DNA from: Erwinia persicina
GTDB taxonomy: Bacteria > Pseudomonadota > Gammaproteobacteria > Enterobacterales > Enterobacteriaceae
Length of the DNA stretch: 64,000 nt
Assembly: GCF_014838825.1 (NCBI RefSeq)
Contig: NZ_JACYMO010000001.1
Span: 642,566-706,565 of the forward strand
Direction: 5' to 3'
Shown: in pieces, positions 1 through 11,174 of the stretch
Layout of the letters: each line of letters starts with the position of its first letter
Position numbering within the stretch: the first letter of the stretch is position 1
Notes under the pieces: generated by a model
The model's input: the letters and a program-made list of their open reading frames with translations, nothing else
What the model was told of the DNA's origin: nothing
Databases searched by the model: none
Made by a program: the position numbers and the translations under genes

Positions 1-1461
1 GGAACCACCGCCCACTTCATAACCATTGATCACCATGTCGTAAGCGTTGGCGATAGCGGTTTCCGGGGCATTTTTCAGTTCGTCCGGCGTCATCTCTTTT
101 GGCGCGGTGAACGGGTGGTGCATGGCCGTCAGGCCACCTTCACCGTCTTCTTCAAACATCGGGAAGTCAACCACCCACAGCGGAGCCCAGGCAGCTTCGT
201 TGGTGATTTTCAAATCGCGACCCAGCTTCAGGCGCAGGGCACCCAGCGCATCAGCCACCACTTTCGCACTGCCCGCGCCGAAGAAGATGATGTCCCCGTC
301 GGCAGCGCCGTTACGCGCCAGAATCTCTTCAACAATCCCGGCATTGAGGAACTTGGCAACCGGGCTGGCGACACCGTCCAGACCTTTAGCCCGCTCGTTG
401 ACCTTCATCCACGCCAGGCCTTTGGCCCCGTAGATTTCGATAAACTTGGTGTAGTCGTCAATCTGCTTGCGGCTCAGCTGTGCGCCACCCGGTACACGCA
501 GGGTCGCCACCCGGCCTTTGGCATCATTGGCCGGGCCGGAGAAGACGCTAAACTCGACGTCTTTCACCAGATCGGCTACGTCCACCAGCTCCATCGGGTT
601 ACGCAGGTCAGGCTTATCGGAACCATAACGGCGCATCGCCTCTGCGAAGGTCATGGTCGGGAAGTCACCCAGCTCCACTGACTTCACGTCGACCCACAGG
701 TTGCGTACCAGACGCTCCATGATTTCACGCACCTGCGGTGCGGTCATAAAGGAGGTTTCCACATCGATCTGGGTAAATTCAGGCTGACGATCCGCACGTA
801 AATCTTCGTCACGGAAGCATTTTACGATCTGATAGTAACGGTCAAAGCCGGACATCATCAGCAGCTGTTTAAACAGCTGAGGTGATTGTGGCAGCGCATA
901 AAACTTGCCTTTGTGTACGCGGCTTGGCACCAGATAGTCACGGGCACCTTCCGGCGTCGCCTTGGTCAGCATCGGGGTTTCGATATCCAGGAAACCGTGC
1001 TCGTCCATAAAGCGGCGCACAAAGCTGGTGATTTTCGCACGGGCTTTCAGGCGGTTCGCCATGTCCGAACGACGAAGGTCAAGATAGCGATACTTCAGAC
1101 GCGCTTCTTCGCTGTTGGCCATATTGGAGTCTAATGGCAGCGGTTCAGAGCGGTTGATGATGGTCAGATCGGTGGCGAACACTTCGATCTCGCCGGTCGC
1201 CATATCGCTGTTTTTGTTCTTCTCATCGCGCGCACGGACGGTGCCGGTTAACTGGATGCAGAACTCGTTACGCAGTTCAGAGGCCAGTTTGAAGGCCTCC
1301 TGACGATCCGGGTCAAAGAACACCTGCACGATGCCTTCACGGTCACGCATATCAATAAAGATCAGGCTGCCGAGATCGCGGCGACGGTTAACCCAACCGC
1401 ACAGTGTCACTTGCTGGCCTACATGAGACAGATTGATCTGCCCACAATACTCAGTACGCAT
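1..1461 (-). CDS. aspS: Aspartyl-tRNA synthetase, C-terminus cut by window edge
   Basis: This class II synthetase charges tRNA-Asp with aspartate in the cytoplasm. The 487 visible codons start at an ATG on the minus strand and read [15 protein letters not shown], the normal start of bacterial AspRS. Motif 2 is visible as [16 protein letters not shown], and the reading frame leaves the window in [13 protein letters not shown], shortly before motif 3. The E. coli enzyme has 590 residues, so about 100 C-terminal residues lie beyond position 1. A good -10 element lies about 95 bp upstream. The identification is certain from the motifs. The truncation is only the window border. Confidence 0.97.
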   Translation of the reverse strand, partial: MRTEYCGQINLSHVGQQVTLCGWVNRRRDLGSLIFIDMRDREGIVQVFFDPDRQEAFKLASELRNEFCIQLTGTVRARDEKNKNSDMATGEIEVFATDLTIINRSEPLPLDSNMANSEEARLKYRYLDLRRSDMANRLKARAKITSFVRRFMDEHGFLDIETPMLTKATPEGARDYLVPSRVHKGKFYALPQSPQLFKQLLMMSGFDRYYQIVKCFRDEDLRADRQPEFTQIDVETSFMTAPQVREIMERLVRNLWVDVKSVELGDFPTMTFAEAMRRYGSDKPDLRNPMELVDVADLVKDVEFSVFSGPANDAKGRVATLRVPGGAQLSRKQIDDYTKFIEIYGAKGLAWMKVNERAKGLDGVASPVAKFLNAGIVEEILARNGAADGDIIFFGAGSAKVVADALGALRLKLGRDLKITNEAAWAPLWVVDFPMFEEDGEGGLTAMHHPFTAPKEMTPDELKNAPETAIANAYDMVINGYEVGGGS

Positions 1462-1552
1462 AATGATATCCTTTTAACTTCAGCGCTGCTGGCACAGCTT
1501 TATGGTCAATATCCTGCTCTGAGGAGCGCTGCTGCCGCGAAAAATGGCTGCC

Positions 1553-1581
1553 ATTATAATGGAAAATGGCTCACAGGATAA
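1553..1581 (-). promoter_or_regulatory. Sigma-70 promoter of aspS
   Basis: The minus strand has a perfect TATAAT (1553-1558) and, 17 bp upstream, a weak -35 TTATCC (1576-1581). The -10 sits inside the 12-bp palindrome CCATTATAATGG (1551-1562), so TATAAT reads on both strands. This could also serve the divergent yecD. The remainder of the 1462-1775 gap shows nothing else I can support. Confidence 0.5.
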
Positions 1582-1775
1582 GTGCTGTCGGCGCGGGAAA
1601 GGGGCAGAAAAAACTCGATATGCTCTCTCACAGGAGCAGATGGTTAACAAAACATCATCACCACGACATAACCGCTAACAAAACACTGCGCTTTACCGAC
1701 ATCATTTTCATCGCCGCCTGAGGCCTTTTATTTGTACTCTTGACGGTTTCCCACTCTCTCGCGGAGATTCTGATA

Positions 1776-2342
1776 GTGAAACTTAACCCCAACACCACCG
1801 CTCTGGTTCTGATCGATCTGCAGGAAGGCATTCTGCCCTTCGGCCATGCTCCGCATTCCGCCGATGACGTCGTCCGCCGCTCGGCCACGCTGGCCGCGCA
1901 TTTTCGCGCCGTTAATGCTCCTGTAGTGCTGGTTCGCGTTGGCTGGTCTGCCGATTTTGCGGAGGCGCTGACACAGCCGGTGGATGCCGCCCATGCCGGC
2001 GATGCGCTGCCGGACAACTGGTGGGACTACCCTGATGCACTGAATGCCCAGGCCAGCGATCTGTCCGTTATCAAACGCCAGTGGGGTGCATTTTACGGCA
2101 CGGACCTGGAACTACAGCTGCGCCGACGCGGCATTGACACCCTTGTGCTGGGCGGCATTGCCACCAATATCGGCGTGGAGTCAACCGCCCGCAATGCCTG
2201 GGAAATGGGCTTCAATCTGGTGATTGCCGAGGACATCTGCAGCACCGCGACGGCGGAACAGCATCACGCCAGCGTCGAATGGATCTTCCCGCGCATTGCC
2301 CGCGTTCGCCAGAGTGAGGAGATTATAGCCGCGCTAAAATAG
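1776..2342 (+). CDS. yecD: Isochorismatase-family protein YecD
   Basis: A cysteine-hydrolase fold protein of 188 residues, the same length as E. coli YecD. I chose the GTG at 1776, preceded by GGAG at a good distance, because it gives the family N-terminus ([18 protein letters not shown]). An in-frame ATG at 1740 would add 12 unrelated residues. The acidic residue of the usual Asp-Lys-Cys triad is in LIDLQEG and the lysine in [14 protein letters not shown]. The position that holds the nucleophilic Cys in nicotinamidases reads [10 protein letters not shown], so Gly replaces Cys, as in E. coli YecD. The substrate is unknown and hydrolase activity is doubtful. It is divergent from aspS. Confidence 0.9.
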   Translation: MKLNPNTTALVLIDLQEGILPFGHAPHSADDVVRRSATLAAHFRAVNAPVVLVRVGWSADFAEALTQPVDAAHAGDALPDNWWDYPDALNAQASDLSVIKRQWGAFYGTDLELQLRRRGIDTLVLGGIATNIGVESTARNAWEMGFNLVIAEDICSTATAEQHHASVEWIFPRIARVRQSEEIIAALK

Positions 2343-2449
2343 GGCAGTCCCGACCGGAGGGAACCGGTCACCCTCCTCCGCAATCTGTGTTGCGCTCCTC
2401 CCTCTCCGCACGTTACAGTCGCCCGCAGTTCACCTAAACAGGAAATGCG

Positions 2450-3274
2450 ATGACGCCGTTGTATCTCGGCCTGCCGCAGTGGCAGCACTCACAATGGAAA
2501 AAGCTGGGGATGACCACCCTGGAAGATTATGCCCGCTACTTTAACTGTGTCGAAGGCAACACCACGCTGTATGCGCTACCGCGCCCGGAGGTGGTTCAGC
2601 GCTGGCGGGCCATGACCCATGATGACTTCCGCTTCTGTTTTAAATTTCCGGCCACCATCAGCCATCAGGCGGCGCTGCGACAGTGTGGCGATCTGACCGC
2701 CGAATTTTTTGATCTGCTCGCCCCGTTGGCCGATCGCATGGGGCAGTTCTGGCTGCAGATGCCGTCAGCGTTTTCACCCGCTGACCTGCCCGCACTCTGG
2801 CAGTTTCTGGACGGACTGCCGGCGGCGTTCCGCTACGGTGTTGAGGTACGCCACCCTGAATTTTTCGCCAAGGGTGAGGCAGAGCAGACGCTGAATCGCG
2901 GACTGCATCAGCGCGGTGTTAACCGGGTGATCCTCGATACGCGTGGGGTTCACAGCGCCATTCCCTCCTCTCCGGCAATTATCGAAGCGCAGCGTAAAAA
3001 ACCGAAGTTGCCCGTTCACGCCGTGATGACGGCGGATGCGCCGATGATCCGCTTTATCGGAGGTGATAACCTCACCGCCAATGCGGGCTGGTTTGAGGCG
3101 TGGGTACAGCGTCTGCCGCAGTGGTGTGCAGCGGGCCAGCCCTGGCTGTTTATTCATACACCGGATGTGGGTTTCGCTCCCGATCTGGTGCGCGCGCTCT
3201 GGCCTGCCCTGCGGCAGGCAGTGCCCGGCATCGGTGATGTCCCCGACTGGCCACAGCAGGAGATGCTGTTTTGA
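2450..3274 (+). CDS. yecE: DUF72 family protein YecE
   Basis: A 274-residue DUF72 protein with a predicted TIM-barrel-like fold and no established reaction. The family N-terminus (LGLPQWQHSQW) and the motif FNCVEGNTTLYALP are clear, followed by FRFCFKFPATISH and a C-terminal PWLFIHTPD segment. The start ATG has AGGA about 8 nt upstream. It follows yecD by 107 bp on the same strand, as in E. coli, and is followed by yecN. Identification at the family level is firm; its function is not known. Confidence 0.9.
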   Translation: MTPLYLGLPQWQHSQWKKLGMTTLEDYARYFNCVEGNTTLYALPRPEVVQRWRAMTHDDFRFCFKFPATISHQAALRQCGDLTAEFFDLLAPLADRMGQFWLQMPSAFSPADLPALWQFLDGLPAAFRYGVEVRHPEFFAKGEAEQTLNRGLHQRGVNRVILDTRGVHSAIPSSPAIIEAQRKKPKLPVHAVMTADAPMIRFIGGDNLTANAGWFEAWVQRLPQWCAAGQPWLFIHTPDVGFAPDLVRALWPALRQAVPGIGDVPDWPQQEMLF

Positions 3275-3350
3275 TCGACGGGCAGGCGACAGCCTGAAGT
3301 TTCTTCGCTACCCTGTTCGGCAAGATAATTCTTACATCATGGAGTGAGAG

Positions 3351-3746
3351 ATGGTCAGTGCACTTTACGTGGTACTTGGTTCGCTGTTTATCCTGAAGTT
3401 TTTACTCGACGTCGTGCGTTTGCGTCGACAGTACCGGGTATCGATAGGTGATGGCGGCGTCTCCGATCTGCAGCTGGCCATTCGCATCCACGGCAATGCG
3501 GTAGAAAATATTCCCATCGCCATGTTTTTGCTGGTGATGATGGAGATGAACGGTGCCGATATCTGGATGCTGCACCTGCTGGGCCTGTTTTTCTTCTTTG
3601 GCCGCATGATGCATGCGTGGGGCCTGCGCAGCCGCACCGTACTGTGGCGACGTAATGGGATGATCCTGACGCTCCTGTCGCTGGCAGGAATGGTGCTGGT
3701 CAATCTGCTGTTCCTGCCCTGGGACCTGGTGTTTGGCCTTTCCTGA
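3351..3746 (+). CDS. yecN: MAPEG family inner-membrane protein YecN
   Basis: A 131-residue integral membrane protein of the MAPEG superfamily (membrane-associated eicosanoid and glutathione metabolism). Four hydrophobic segments are visible at about 3-20, 55-75, 80-95 and 105-127. The segment IRIHGNAVENIPIAMFL is the family signature containing the conserved Asn-Glu pair. The ATG is preceded by GGAGTGAG. It lies 76 bp after yecE on the same strand. Enzymatic activity of bacterial YecN proteins is not established. Confidence 0.88.
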   Translation: MVSALYVVLGSLFILKFLLDVVRLRRQYRVSIGDGGVSDLQLAIRIHGNAVENIPIAMFLLVMMEMNGADIWMLHLLGLFFFFGRMMHAWGLRSRTVLWRRNGMILTLLSLAGMVLVNLLFLPWDLVFGLS

Positions 3747-5536
<1,790 letters not shown>

Positions 5537-5542
5537 CCATGC

Positions 5543-5570
5543 CAGGGCCGATCGTCACACGACGGCCCTG
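5543..5570 (+). terminator. Hairpin after cmoB
   Basis: CAGGGC (5543-5548) pairs with GCCCTG (5565-5570), with CGTC/GACG extending the stem inside. It is followed by TATTTCCC, a poor T tract. It lies 7 bp after the cmoB stop. Confidence 0.5.
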
Positions 5571-5731
5571 TATTTCCCTTCCCCCCTCGTCACTGCGCCG
5601 TCCCATTTCTGATCCCCGTCAATCAACCTGTCCTTTTTTATTAAATACCTCATTTTGGGTAAAAATCTTAATACTAAGGGGTTAGTCTAAAGTCAGTTAT
5701 GCGTTCATTTCACCTGAAAGGAGTAACTGGT

Positions 5732-6829
5732 ATGAGTAAATTTGTTTTTTCATCACCACGGAAATACATTCAGGGTGCCGGGCAGCTCGATCACCTGGGC
5801 GAATACCTTGCCGAACTGGGCAGCAGCGCCTTCGTGGTGGCTGACGATATCGTCTGGGGGCTGACCGGCGAAACGGTCAAAGCGTCACTGGCGGCCAGCA
5901 ATATCGACTTTCACTACGCGGCGTTTAACGGCGAAGCCTCAGGCAGCGAAATTACCCGGCTGGCTAATCTGGCAAAAGAGAAAGGCACCGGCATCGTGGT
6001 CGGCCTGGGCGGTGGCAAAACCCTTGACACGGTGAAAGCGGTCGCCGACGAACTGAAGCAGCCGGTTGCCGTCGTGCCGACCATTGCCTCCACTGATGCC
6101 CCCTGCAGCGCGCTGTCGGTGATCTATTCCGACAGCGGTGTATTTGAAAGCTACCGTTTCTATAACAAAAATCCGGATCTGGTGCTGGTGGATACTCAGG
6201 TCTGCGTTCGTGCTCCGGTGCGTCTGTTTGCCTCCGGCATCGCTGACGGGCTGGCCACCTACGTTGAAGCCCGGGCGGTCAAGCGGTCGCACAGCAAATC
6301 CATGGTCAACGGTGATCCGACGATTGCCGGGATGGCCATTGCTGAAGCCTGTGAGAAAACCCTGCTCACCTGGGGCCTGAGTGCCTGTCAGGCGGTGGAA
6401 AAACAGCTGGTGACGCCGGCAGTGGAAGCGGTGGTGGAGGCCAATACGCTCCTTTCTGGCCTGGGCTTTGAAAATGCCGGTCTGGCGGGTGCTCACGCTA
6501 TCCATAACGGCTTTACGGCGATTGAAGGGGATATCCATCATCTGACGCACGGTGAAAAAGTCGCCTACGGCACGCTGACGCAGATGATCCTCGAACAGCG
6601 CCCGGACGAAGAGATTGCCCGCTACGTCCGTTTTTACCGCGCGATAAACATGCCGACCACGCTGAAAGAGATGCACCTGGAAAATGAGAGCTGGGAAAAC
6701 CTGGTGAAAATTGGCGCACTGGCCGGTAACGACGGGGATACCCTGAAAAATCTTAACCCTGGCCTGAGCGCCGTCGACGTGGCCCATGCCATTCTGGCCG
6801 TCGATGCCTTTAGCCAGTCGGTGAAGTAA
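5732..6829 (+). CDS. gldA: Iron-containing-type glycerol dehydrogenase
   Basis: A 365-residue NAD-dependent polyol dehydrogenase of the GldA family (E. coli GldA has 367), which oxidises glycerol to dihydroxyacetone with a metal ion in the active site. The start is the ATG 10 nt after AAAGGAG; an ATG 33 bp upstream would place that Shine-Dalgarno inside the gene. The nucleotide-binding motif is GLGGGKTLDTVKA. The metal ligands are the Asp in GIADGLATYVEAR and the His residues in AGAHAIHNGF and LTHGEKVAYG. It has no partner gene nearby; a terminator follows directly. Related hydroxyketone or polyol substrates cannot be excluded. Confidence 0.85.
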   Translation: MSKFVFSSPRKYIQGAGQLDHLGEYLAELGSSAFVVADDIVWGLTGETVKASLAASNIDFHYAAFNGEASGSEITRLANLAKEKGTGIVVGLGGGKTLDTVKAVADELKQPVAVVPTIASTDAPCSALSVIYSDSGVFESYRFYNKNPDLVLVDTQVCVRAPVRLFASGIADGLATYVEARAVKRSHSKSMVNGDPTIAGMAIAEACEKTLLTWGLSACQAVEKQLVTPAVEAVVEANTLLSGLGFENAGLAGAHAIHNGFTAIEGDIHHLTHGEKVAYGTLTQMILEQRPDEEIARYVRFYRAINMPTTLKEMHLENESWENLVKIGALAGNDGDTLKNLNPGLSAVDVAHAILAVDAFSQSVK

Positions 6830-6842
6830 GCACTGCCGTGAC

Positions 6843-6869
6843 AGGCTGGCCACGCTGGCCGGCCTTTTT
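6843..6869 (+). terminator. Rho-independent terminator of gldA
   Basis: A nine-pair stem, AGGCTGGCC with GGCCGGCCT (one G-U pair) around the loop ACGCT, ends in five Ts. It starts 14 bp after the gldA stop codon. Confidence 0.85.
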
Positions 6870-6882
6870 AGCCGAGACCGGC

Positions 6883-7719
6883 CTACTTCCAGTACTCATA
6901 GCGGTAAGCCGCCGTGATATTTCGCCGGACAATTCCCCCGGGGAACACTTCCATCTCGCGAGCATAACTGAGCGTACAATTGCCCTGATCGTCCCAGAGC
7001 TGACATTCGTCCTGCGTTGTCATACTGCTCATCGGGCTGTCAGAGCGGGTATTCAGCCGCAGCTCACGCTCCCGACTGTCATAGTCCCAGGTCATTTTCT
7101 GCCGCTCAGAGTCTGAAGCCACCAGCTGATTCTTTTTATTCCAGCGGTAAGTGAGTACGCCGTTGCTGTTGGTGTCCGTGCCCCGGGATGTGCTGCGGAT
7201 CAGACGCGACTGGCGGTCAAAAAAGTGCGTAGTTTCCGTGAACCCACTTTCCCCCTTCAGCGTAAAGGCATCGGCCGAACTGACGATCATACCGCGCTTA
7301 TCGGTGCGGTAGTGCGTGGTGCCACGTTTGTCATTGATCACCACGGGTTCACCGCCGCGCAGCTCAGACACCGTCATCTCATAGTGGGAGAGCCAGCCAT
7401 CACTGACGCGTTCAAAATTTTGCACCAGCCCAATCTGCAGGCGGCCTTCCAGTTTGTCGTAGCGGAGATCGGCCCGCTGCATAACGCCGCAGCGATCAAA
7501 CTCCCCGATCATGCGCTTCTGCTGGTTTACATCCTTGCCAAATTCACCCAACACAAACTGCTTTATCGGCCCTTTCGCCGTTCCGCCCAGCATGACGATG
7601 CTGTTATTACTGTTGACCTGCTGATACCCGGGCTGACAGGCAGGTGCCGCCTGCAGCGCCGGAGTGACCAGCAGCGTCAGCGTAGCGATCAGCGAATACC
7701 TTAAAAAATGAATCTTCAT
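6883..7719 (-). CDS. Secreted YnfC-like protein of unknown function
   Basis: A 278-residue predicted periplasmic protein. The N-terminus has a signal peptide (MKIHFLRYSLIATLTLLV) with a likely cleavage at ALQA-AP; there is no clear lipobox. I start at the ATG with GGAAG upstream; an in-frame GTG or ATG four codons earlier is possible. The C-terminal region (YRWNKKNQLV, then DECQLWDDQGNCTLSYAREMEV and a closing RYEYW) resembles in layout the enterobacterial YnfC/UPF0257 proteins, which are lipoproteins of similar length. The relation is inferred from the pattern only. Three cysteines in the mature part could form disulfides. It is a single gene convergent with gldA. Confidence 0.65.
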   Translation of the reverse strand: MKIHFLRYSLIATLTLLVTPALQAAPACQPGYQQVNSNNSIVMLGGTAKGPIKQFVLGEFGKDVNQQKRMIGEFDRCGVMQRADLRYDKLEGRLQIGLVQNFERVSDGWLSHYEMTVSELRGGEPVVINDKRGTTHYRTDKRGMIVSSADAFTLKGESGFTETTHFFDRQSRLIRSTSRGTDTNSNGVLTYRWNKKNQLVASDSERQKMTWDYDSRERELRLNTRSDSPMSSMTTQDECQLWDDQGNCTLSYAREMEVFPGGIVRRNITAAYRYEYWK

Positions 7720-7803
7720 CACGACTTCCATGACAGAGTAAAGAGATGCAGGCAGTGTAGAGTTTTTTTGTGTATTAACGCACCTGTAACCGGCGTCTGA
7801 AGC

Positions 7804-7833
7804 AAAAAAAACCCCAACAAAGGTAGCTGGGGT
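7804..7833 (-). terminator. Rho-independent terminator on the cutC side
   Basis: On the minus strand ACCCCA pairs with TGGGGT and is followed by a run of seven to eight Ts. It lies about 110 bp downstream of cutC and upstream of the YnfC-like gene, so it separates the two transcripts. Confidence 0.7.
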
Positions 7834-7941
7834 CTGGTACTTGCAAACATCACGTCAGGGTTCGGCGTGCTGCGCGGCAAAATCGGGGGCATCATCATGG
7901 AAAGCGGGCGACGCATAACATGAGGATTATCATTCGCGCGC

Positions 7942-8697
7942 TCAGGCGACTTTGACCGGGGCACCGAAAGACATGGCGCTTTTCATCGCGGCCACCACGT
8001 CACCGTCAACACAGGTGCGGGTGAATTCGTCATTTTCGACGTCTGAACACATCGACACACCGGCCTTACGATAGCGCATGGACGACCCCAAACGCTGGCT
8101 GGCGGAACTGTGGAGTTCAATAACGCCAGCATCAATAAACTTTTGCACATTGCTGAGGCGGACGCCTGCGCCAGCCATGACTTTCAGACCACGGGCTTTA
8201 TGGGTAAGTTCCCTTAACAGTGGAAGTCCACTCTCTGCGCTCTGCTGCTGCCCGGAGGTCAGAATACGCGCCACACCCAGTTCGGTGAGCTGGGTCATCG
8301 CCAGCAGCGGGCTGTGGCAAAGGTCGAAGGCGCGATGAAACGTCACTTCCATACCCTGGCACTGCCTCATTACCTGCTGCATCCTCGGCAGGTCAATATG
8401 GCCGTCAACGTCCAGCAGGCCGATCACCAGACCGGGAAAACCCTGTTCGCGGATGAAGTCGATATCTGACTTCATCTGTTCGAATTCAATTTCGCTGTAG
8501 CAGAAGTCGCCGCCGCGCGGCCGGACAATAGGGTGAACCGGAATGGACACACGCTGCCGTGCAGACATCAGTGCCCCCGCCGACGGTGTCAGCCCCCCTT
8601 CTGCCGGTGCCGCACACAGCTCTACCCGGTCAGCCCCTGCCCGTTCTGCCGTAACGGCACAGTCCACTCCGTAGCAGCATATTTCCAGTTTTCGCAT
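7942..8697 (-). CDS. cutC: Copper homeostasis protein CutC
   Basis: A 251-residue cytoplasmic TIM-barrel protein (E. coli CutC 248), linked to copper homeostasis, though its molecular activity remains debated. The start is the ATG after GGAGGATGGG, giving [18 protein letters not shown]. Family segments are [42 protein letters not shown] and [13 protein letters not shown]. It is divergent from the PatB-type gene, with 100 bp between the two start codons. Confidence 0.95.
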   Translation of the reverse strand: MRKLEICCYGVDCAVTAERAGADRVELCAAPAEGGLTPSAGALMSARQRVSIPVHPIVRPRGGDFCYSEIEFEQMKSDIDFIREQGFPGLVIGLLDVDGHIDLPRMQQVMRQCQGMEVTFHRAFDLCHSPLLAMTQLTELGVARILTSGQQQSAESGLPLLRELTHKARGLKVMAGAGVRLSNVQKFIDAGVIELHSSASQRLGSSMRYRKAGVSMCSDVENDEFTRTCVDGDVVAAMKSAMSFGAPVKVA

Positions 8698-8797
8698 CCC
8701 ATCCTCCGGTTTATCACTGCTGGCTGGTTGTTTATTTCGATGCCGATGATTAGTCTGATCGGTATTGCAGGTATTTATTTTAACGGGAATCAGCATC

Positions 8798-9943
8798 ATG
8801 GCATTCAATTTTGACCAACGGATAGACCGCCGTCACAGCGATAGCCTGAAATGGCGAAAATATGGTGATCGGGATATCCTTCCGCTGTGGGTCGCCGACA
8901 CCGATTATCGCGTAGCAGACTGTATTACCGAAGCATTACAGACACGTATCTCACACGGGATCTTTGGTTATGGGGTGCCCCCCGAAGAGCTGATTCACCT
9001 TGTCATCGAGCGCATGAGTGCGCGCTACAGCTGGCATATACAGCCGGAGTGGCTGGTATTTTTACCCGGCGTGGTCACCGGTCTCAACCTGAGCGTGCGC
9101 GCCTTTACCGAACCGCACCAGGGCACTGTCGCACCGACCCCGATTTATCCTCCGTTCATGCAGGCGGCAAAACTCGCCGGACGCACCCAGATTCGCGCAC
9201 CGATGCAGTTGCAGGACCAGCGCTGGGTGATGGATCTGGACAGGCTGGATGAACAGATGACCGGTAACGAAAAACTGTTATTACTGTGTAACCCGCACAA
9301 TCCCGGCGGTACGGTGTATCGTCGCGCAGAGCTGGAGGCACAGCTCCGTTTTGCCCAGCGCCATGACCTGGTCGTCTGCTCCGATGAAATCCACTGCGAC
9401 CTGCTGCTGGAACCGGGCGTGAAGCATATCCCGTTTGCCAGCCTCAGCGAAGATGCCGCCCGCCGCTCCGTTACCCTGCTGTCGCCGTCAAAAAGCTTTA
9501 ATATTGCTGGTCTGGGGGCTTCACTGGCGATCATTCCCGATCGGGATCTGCGTGAGCGCTTTAACCGGCAGCGCAAAGGCCTGGTGCCAGATGTCGACGT
9601 GCTGTCCTTTGTCGCAGCGACCGCTGCCTGGCGGGACGGCCAGCCCTGGCTGGATGCACAGCTGGACTACCTGCGTGGCAACCGTGATTGCCTGACCCGG
9701 CATGTCAATACACTGCCGGGCCTGAGCATGGTCGCCCCGGAAGGCAGCTATCTGGCCTGGATTGATGCCAGCAAGCTGAAAGTTGCCAGCCCGGCGCTGT
9801 TCTTCGAAAAACACGGGCTGGGCTTCTCACCGGGCCGGGACTTTGGCGACGATAAATTTATTCGTTTCAACTTCGGCTGCCAGCGTGCGATGTTGGACGA
9901 AGCATTACGCCGCATGACGCTGGCGCTGGCCATCGGGCGTTAA
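8798..9943 (+). CDS. PatB/MalY-type PLP-dependent C-S lyase
   Basis: A 381-residue fold-type I aminotransferase-like enzyme of the MalY/PatB group, whose members cleave cystathionine or cysteine conjugates. The start ATG gives [19 protein letters not shown], the typical N-terminus with the RxxSxSxKW signature. Other motifs are [30 protein letters not shown] and [16 protein letters not shown], in which the Lys binds PLP. The ribosome site is weak. It is a single gene convergent with yecM (2 bp between the stop codons). Substrate choice cannot be read from the sequence. Confidence 0.88.
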   Translation: MAFNFDQRIDRRHSDSLKWRKYGDRDILPLWVADTDYRVADCITEALQTRISHGIFGYGVPPEELIHLVIERMSARYSWHIQPEWLVFLPGVVTGLNLSVRAFTEPHQGTVAPTPIYPPFMQAAKLAGRTQIRAPMQLQDQRWVMDLDRLDEQMTGNEKLLLLCNPHNPGGTVYRRAELEAQLRFAQRHDLVVCSDEIHCDLLLEPGVKHIPFASLSEDAARRSVTLLSPSKSFNIAGLGASLAIIPDRDLRERFNRQRKGLVPDVDVLSFVAATAAWRDGQPWLDAQLDYLRGNRDCLTRHVNTLPGLSMVAPEGSYLAWIDASKLKVASPALFFEKHGLGFSPGRDFGDDKFIRFNFGCQRAMLDEALRRMTLALAIGR

Positions 9944-9945
9944 TT

Positions 9946-10509
9946 TCAGCCGGCGGTTTCACTCTCTACGATCTCTTTCAGGCTCCACGGATGGAACTTG
10001 ATGGTCACCTGGCCGTCGGTCACCGCCAGGGTCGGGTTCGGCAGACGTTCACCCGCGCCTTTGGGCGCACTGGTTTTAATCGAAATACCCTGCCGGGTCA
10101 GACCTGCATCCCCCATCAGCGCCAGCGCACGGGCACCCAGCGTCTGCACATCACCGCGCAGCACCACTTCTACATGCTCCCAGCCTTCATGACGGTAAAG
10201 CCGCTGCCCCGGCCACGGCAGCTCCACCAGGCTAATCTGCCAGGGCCCCACCTCAAGCGGGGTGGTTAATTCAAACAAAGCCACTGGCCGCCCACCAATC
10301 TCCTTTTCAGAGAAGAGAGCACCGCAGCGCAGCAAGCCCCTTTTCCACCGTTCAGCCGTCGTGTTCTGATGGCACCTGACCGCAATATGATCCACCTCTA
10401 ACCCGTCAAGGCCGAGCTCCAGGCGGTCGGCAAGATGGTAAAGGGAGTGTAAAAAGCGCGGCAAATCATTAGCCAGATCGCTGAGTTCCTCGACATTTTT
10501 GATGTTCAT
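9946..10509 (-). CDS. yecM: VOC-fold protein YecM
   Basis: A 187-residue homologue of E. coli YecM (188), a vicinal-oxygen-chelate-like protein that likely binds a metal; its reaction is unknown. Conserved stretches are DHIAVRCHQNTTAERWKRG, ISLVELPWPG and HEGWEHVEVVL, with the closing LPNPTLAVTDG and TIKFHPWSL. The likely metal ligands are the His and Glu residues in DHIAVR, EHVEVV and the C-terminal strand. As in E. coli it neighbours cutC and argS. Confidence 0.93.
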   Translation of the reverse strand: MNIKNVEELSDLANDLPRFLHSLYHLADRLELGLDGLEVDHIAVRCHQNTTAERWKRGLLRCGALFSEKEIGGRPVALFELTTPLEVGPWQISLVELPWPGQRLYRHEGWEHVEVVLRGDVQTLGARALALMGDAGLTRQGISIKTSAPKGAGERLPNPTLAVTDGQVTIKFHPWSLKEIVESETAG

Positions 10510-10824
10510 CCTGCTGAAATCCTTCGTTTACAGTAATTTTTCTTATTAATACCCTTCGCCGGGAAGGAATTTAAAGACCAGGTAATTGAATAGAAAACTC
10601 CCCTCTTATCGGAATTATTCATATTAATTGCCCCTTTAGCCCCTGCAGCATCCAGTACCGGGTGGTTCAGTACCAGTTTTATTTTTAGAAAATGGCCTTT
10701 AAGTTTATGTTTTAGTTTAGTTAAATTTATACAATGCGACAATTCCTAAATCGGAAAGGGTCCATTGTAGGCTATTCTGCTTTCTTATAGATTTGTCCCG
10801 ACCATCAACACAAGGAAAAGCTCA
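10510..10824. other. AT-rich gap between yecM and a small membrane ORF
   Basis: This 315-bp stretch is clearly more AT-rich than its surroundings. It contains only a low-quality reading frame on the minus strand (up to 10742) without a convincing ribosome site or family resemblance. It probably carries the promoter of yecM and that of the following small ORF; I see no clean -35/-10 pair. Confidence 0.5.
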
Positions 10825-10950
10825 ATGCTTATGATACTGCTTGTCGCCGTGCTGATCGCGATGATGGCATTGGCGATTGTACGCCACTGGCGGGTACGAA
10901 ACGGAAAAACGACTGTAGCGAGTCCGCACCGGCCGCAACGCCGCCGTTAA
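10825..10950 (+). CDS. Predicted 41-residue single-pass membrane protein
   Basis: A short reading frame, ATG to TAA, preceded by AAGGAAAAG at a suitable distance. The product starts MLMILLVAVLIAMMALAIV, an uninterrupted hydrophobic helix of about 19 residues, followed by a strongly basic tail (HWRVRNGK, then PHRPQRRR). This topology, one helix and a positive cytoplasmic tail, is common among genuine enterobacterial small proteins. I do not recognise a named family. It lies between yecM and argS, with a 13-bp inverted repeat downstream. Confidence 0.55.
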   Translation: MLMILLVAVLIAMMALAIVRHWRVRNGKTTVASPHRPQRRR

Positions 10951-11002
10951 TTCCGTCTGCCAGAACACCGCCCCACCGCACGGTTTTCCCACGCTTATCC
11001 TG

Positions 11003-11057
11003 CAAGTTATCCAGGCGTGCAGGTTCCTGGATAACTTGTTCCTAAATGCAGTATACT
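11003..11057 (+). promoter_or_regulatory. 13-bp inverted repeat overlapping the likely argS promoter
   Basis: CAAGTTATCCAGG (11003-11015) is perfectly repeated in inverse orientation as CCTGGATAACTTG (11026-11038) across a 10-bp spacer. A TATACT at 11052-11057 is a plausible -10 for argS, with the right arm covering the -35 position (GGATAA, 17 bp upstream). No T tract follows, so it is not a standard terminator for the small ORF upstream. Confidence 0.45.
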
Positions 11058-11174
11058 TTTCCCCTTCTTTTTTAAGCGCTGACGCCACGGGCCACTTCTA
11101 TCCTGTTAACGGCGGCGCGGTGACAACGGCCTGCGCTGCGGCGCAAGGGCTTTCAAAAAAATTAAGGTAACTCG

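Noticed and set aside
5939-6853. 304-codon open frame antisense to gldA
   Set aside because: The product is His/Gln/Arg-rich without domain features, and gldA on the other strand is complete with conserved motifs.
7719-7964. Possible 81-residue gene between cutC and the YnfC-like gene
   Set aside because: It runs through the cutC terminator and has no ribosome site.
10506-10742. Possible 78-residue gene in the AT-rich gap after yecM
   Set aside because: No ribosome site, composition like random AT-rich DNA, and no recognisable fold or helix.
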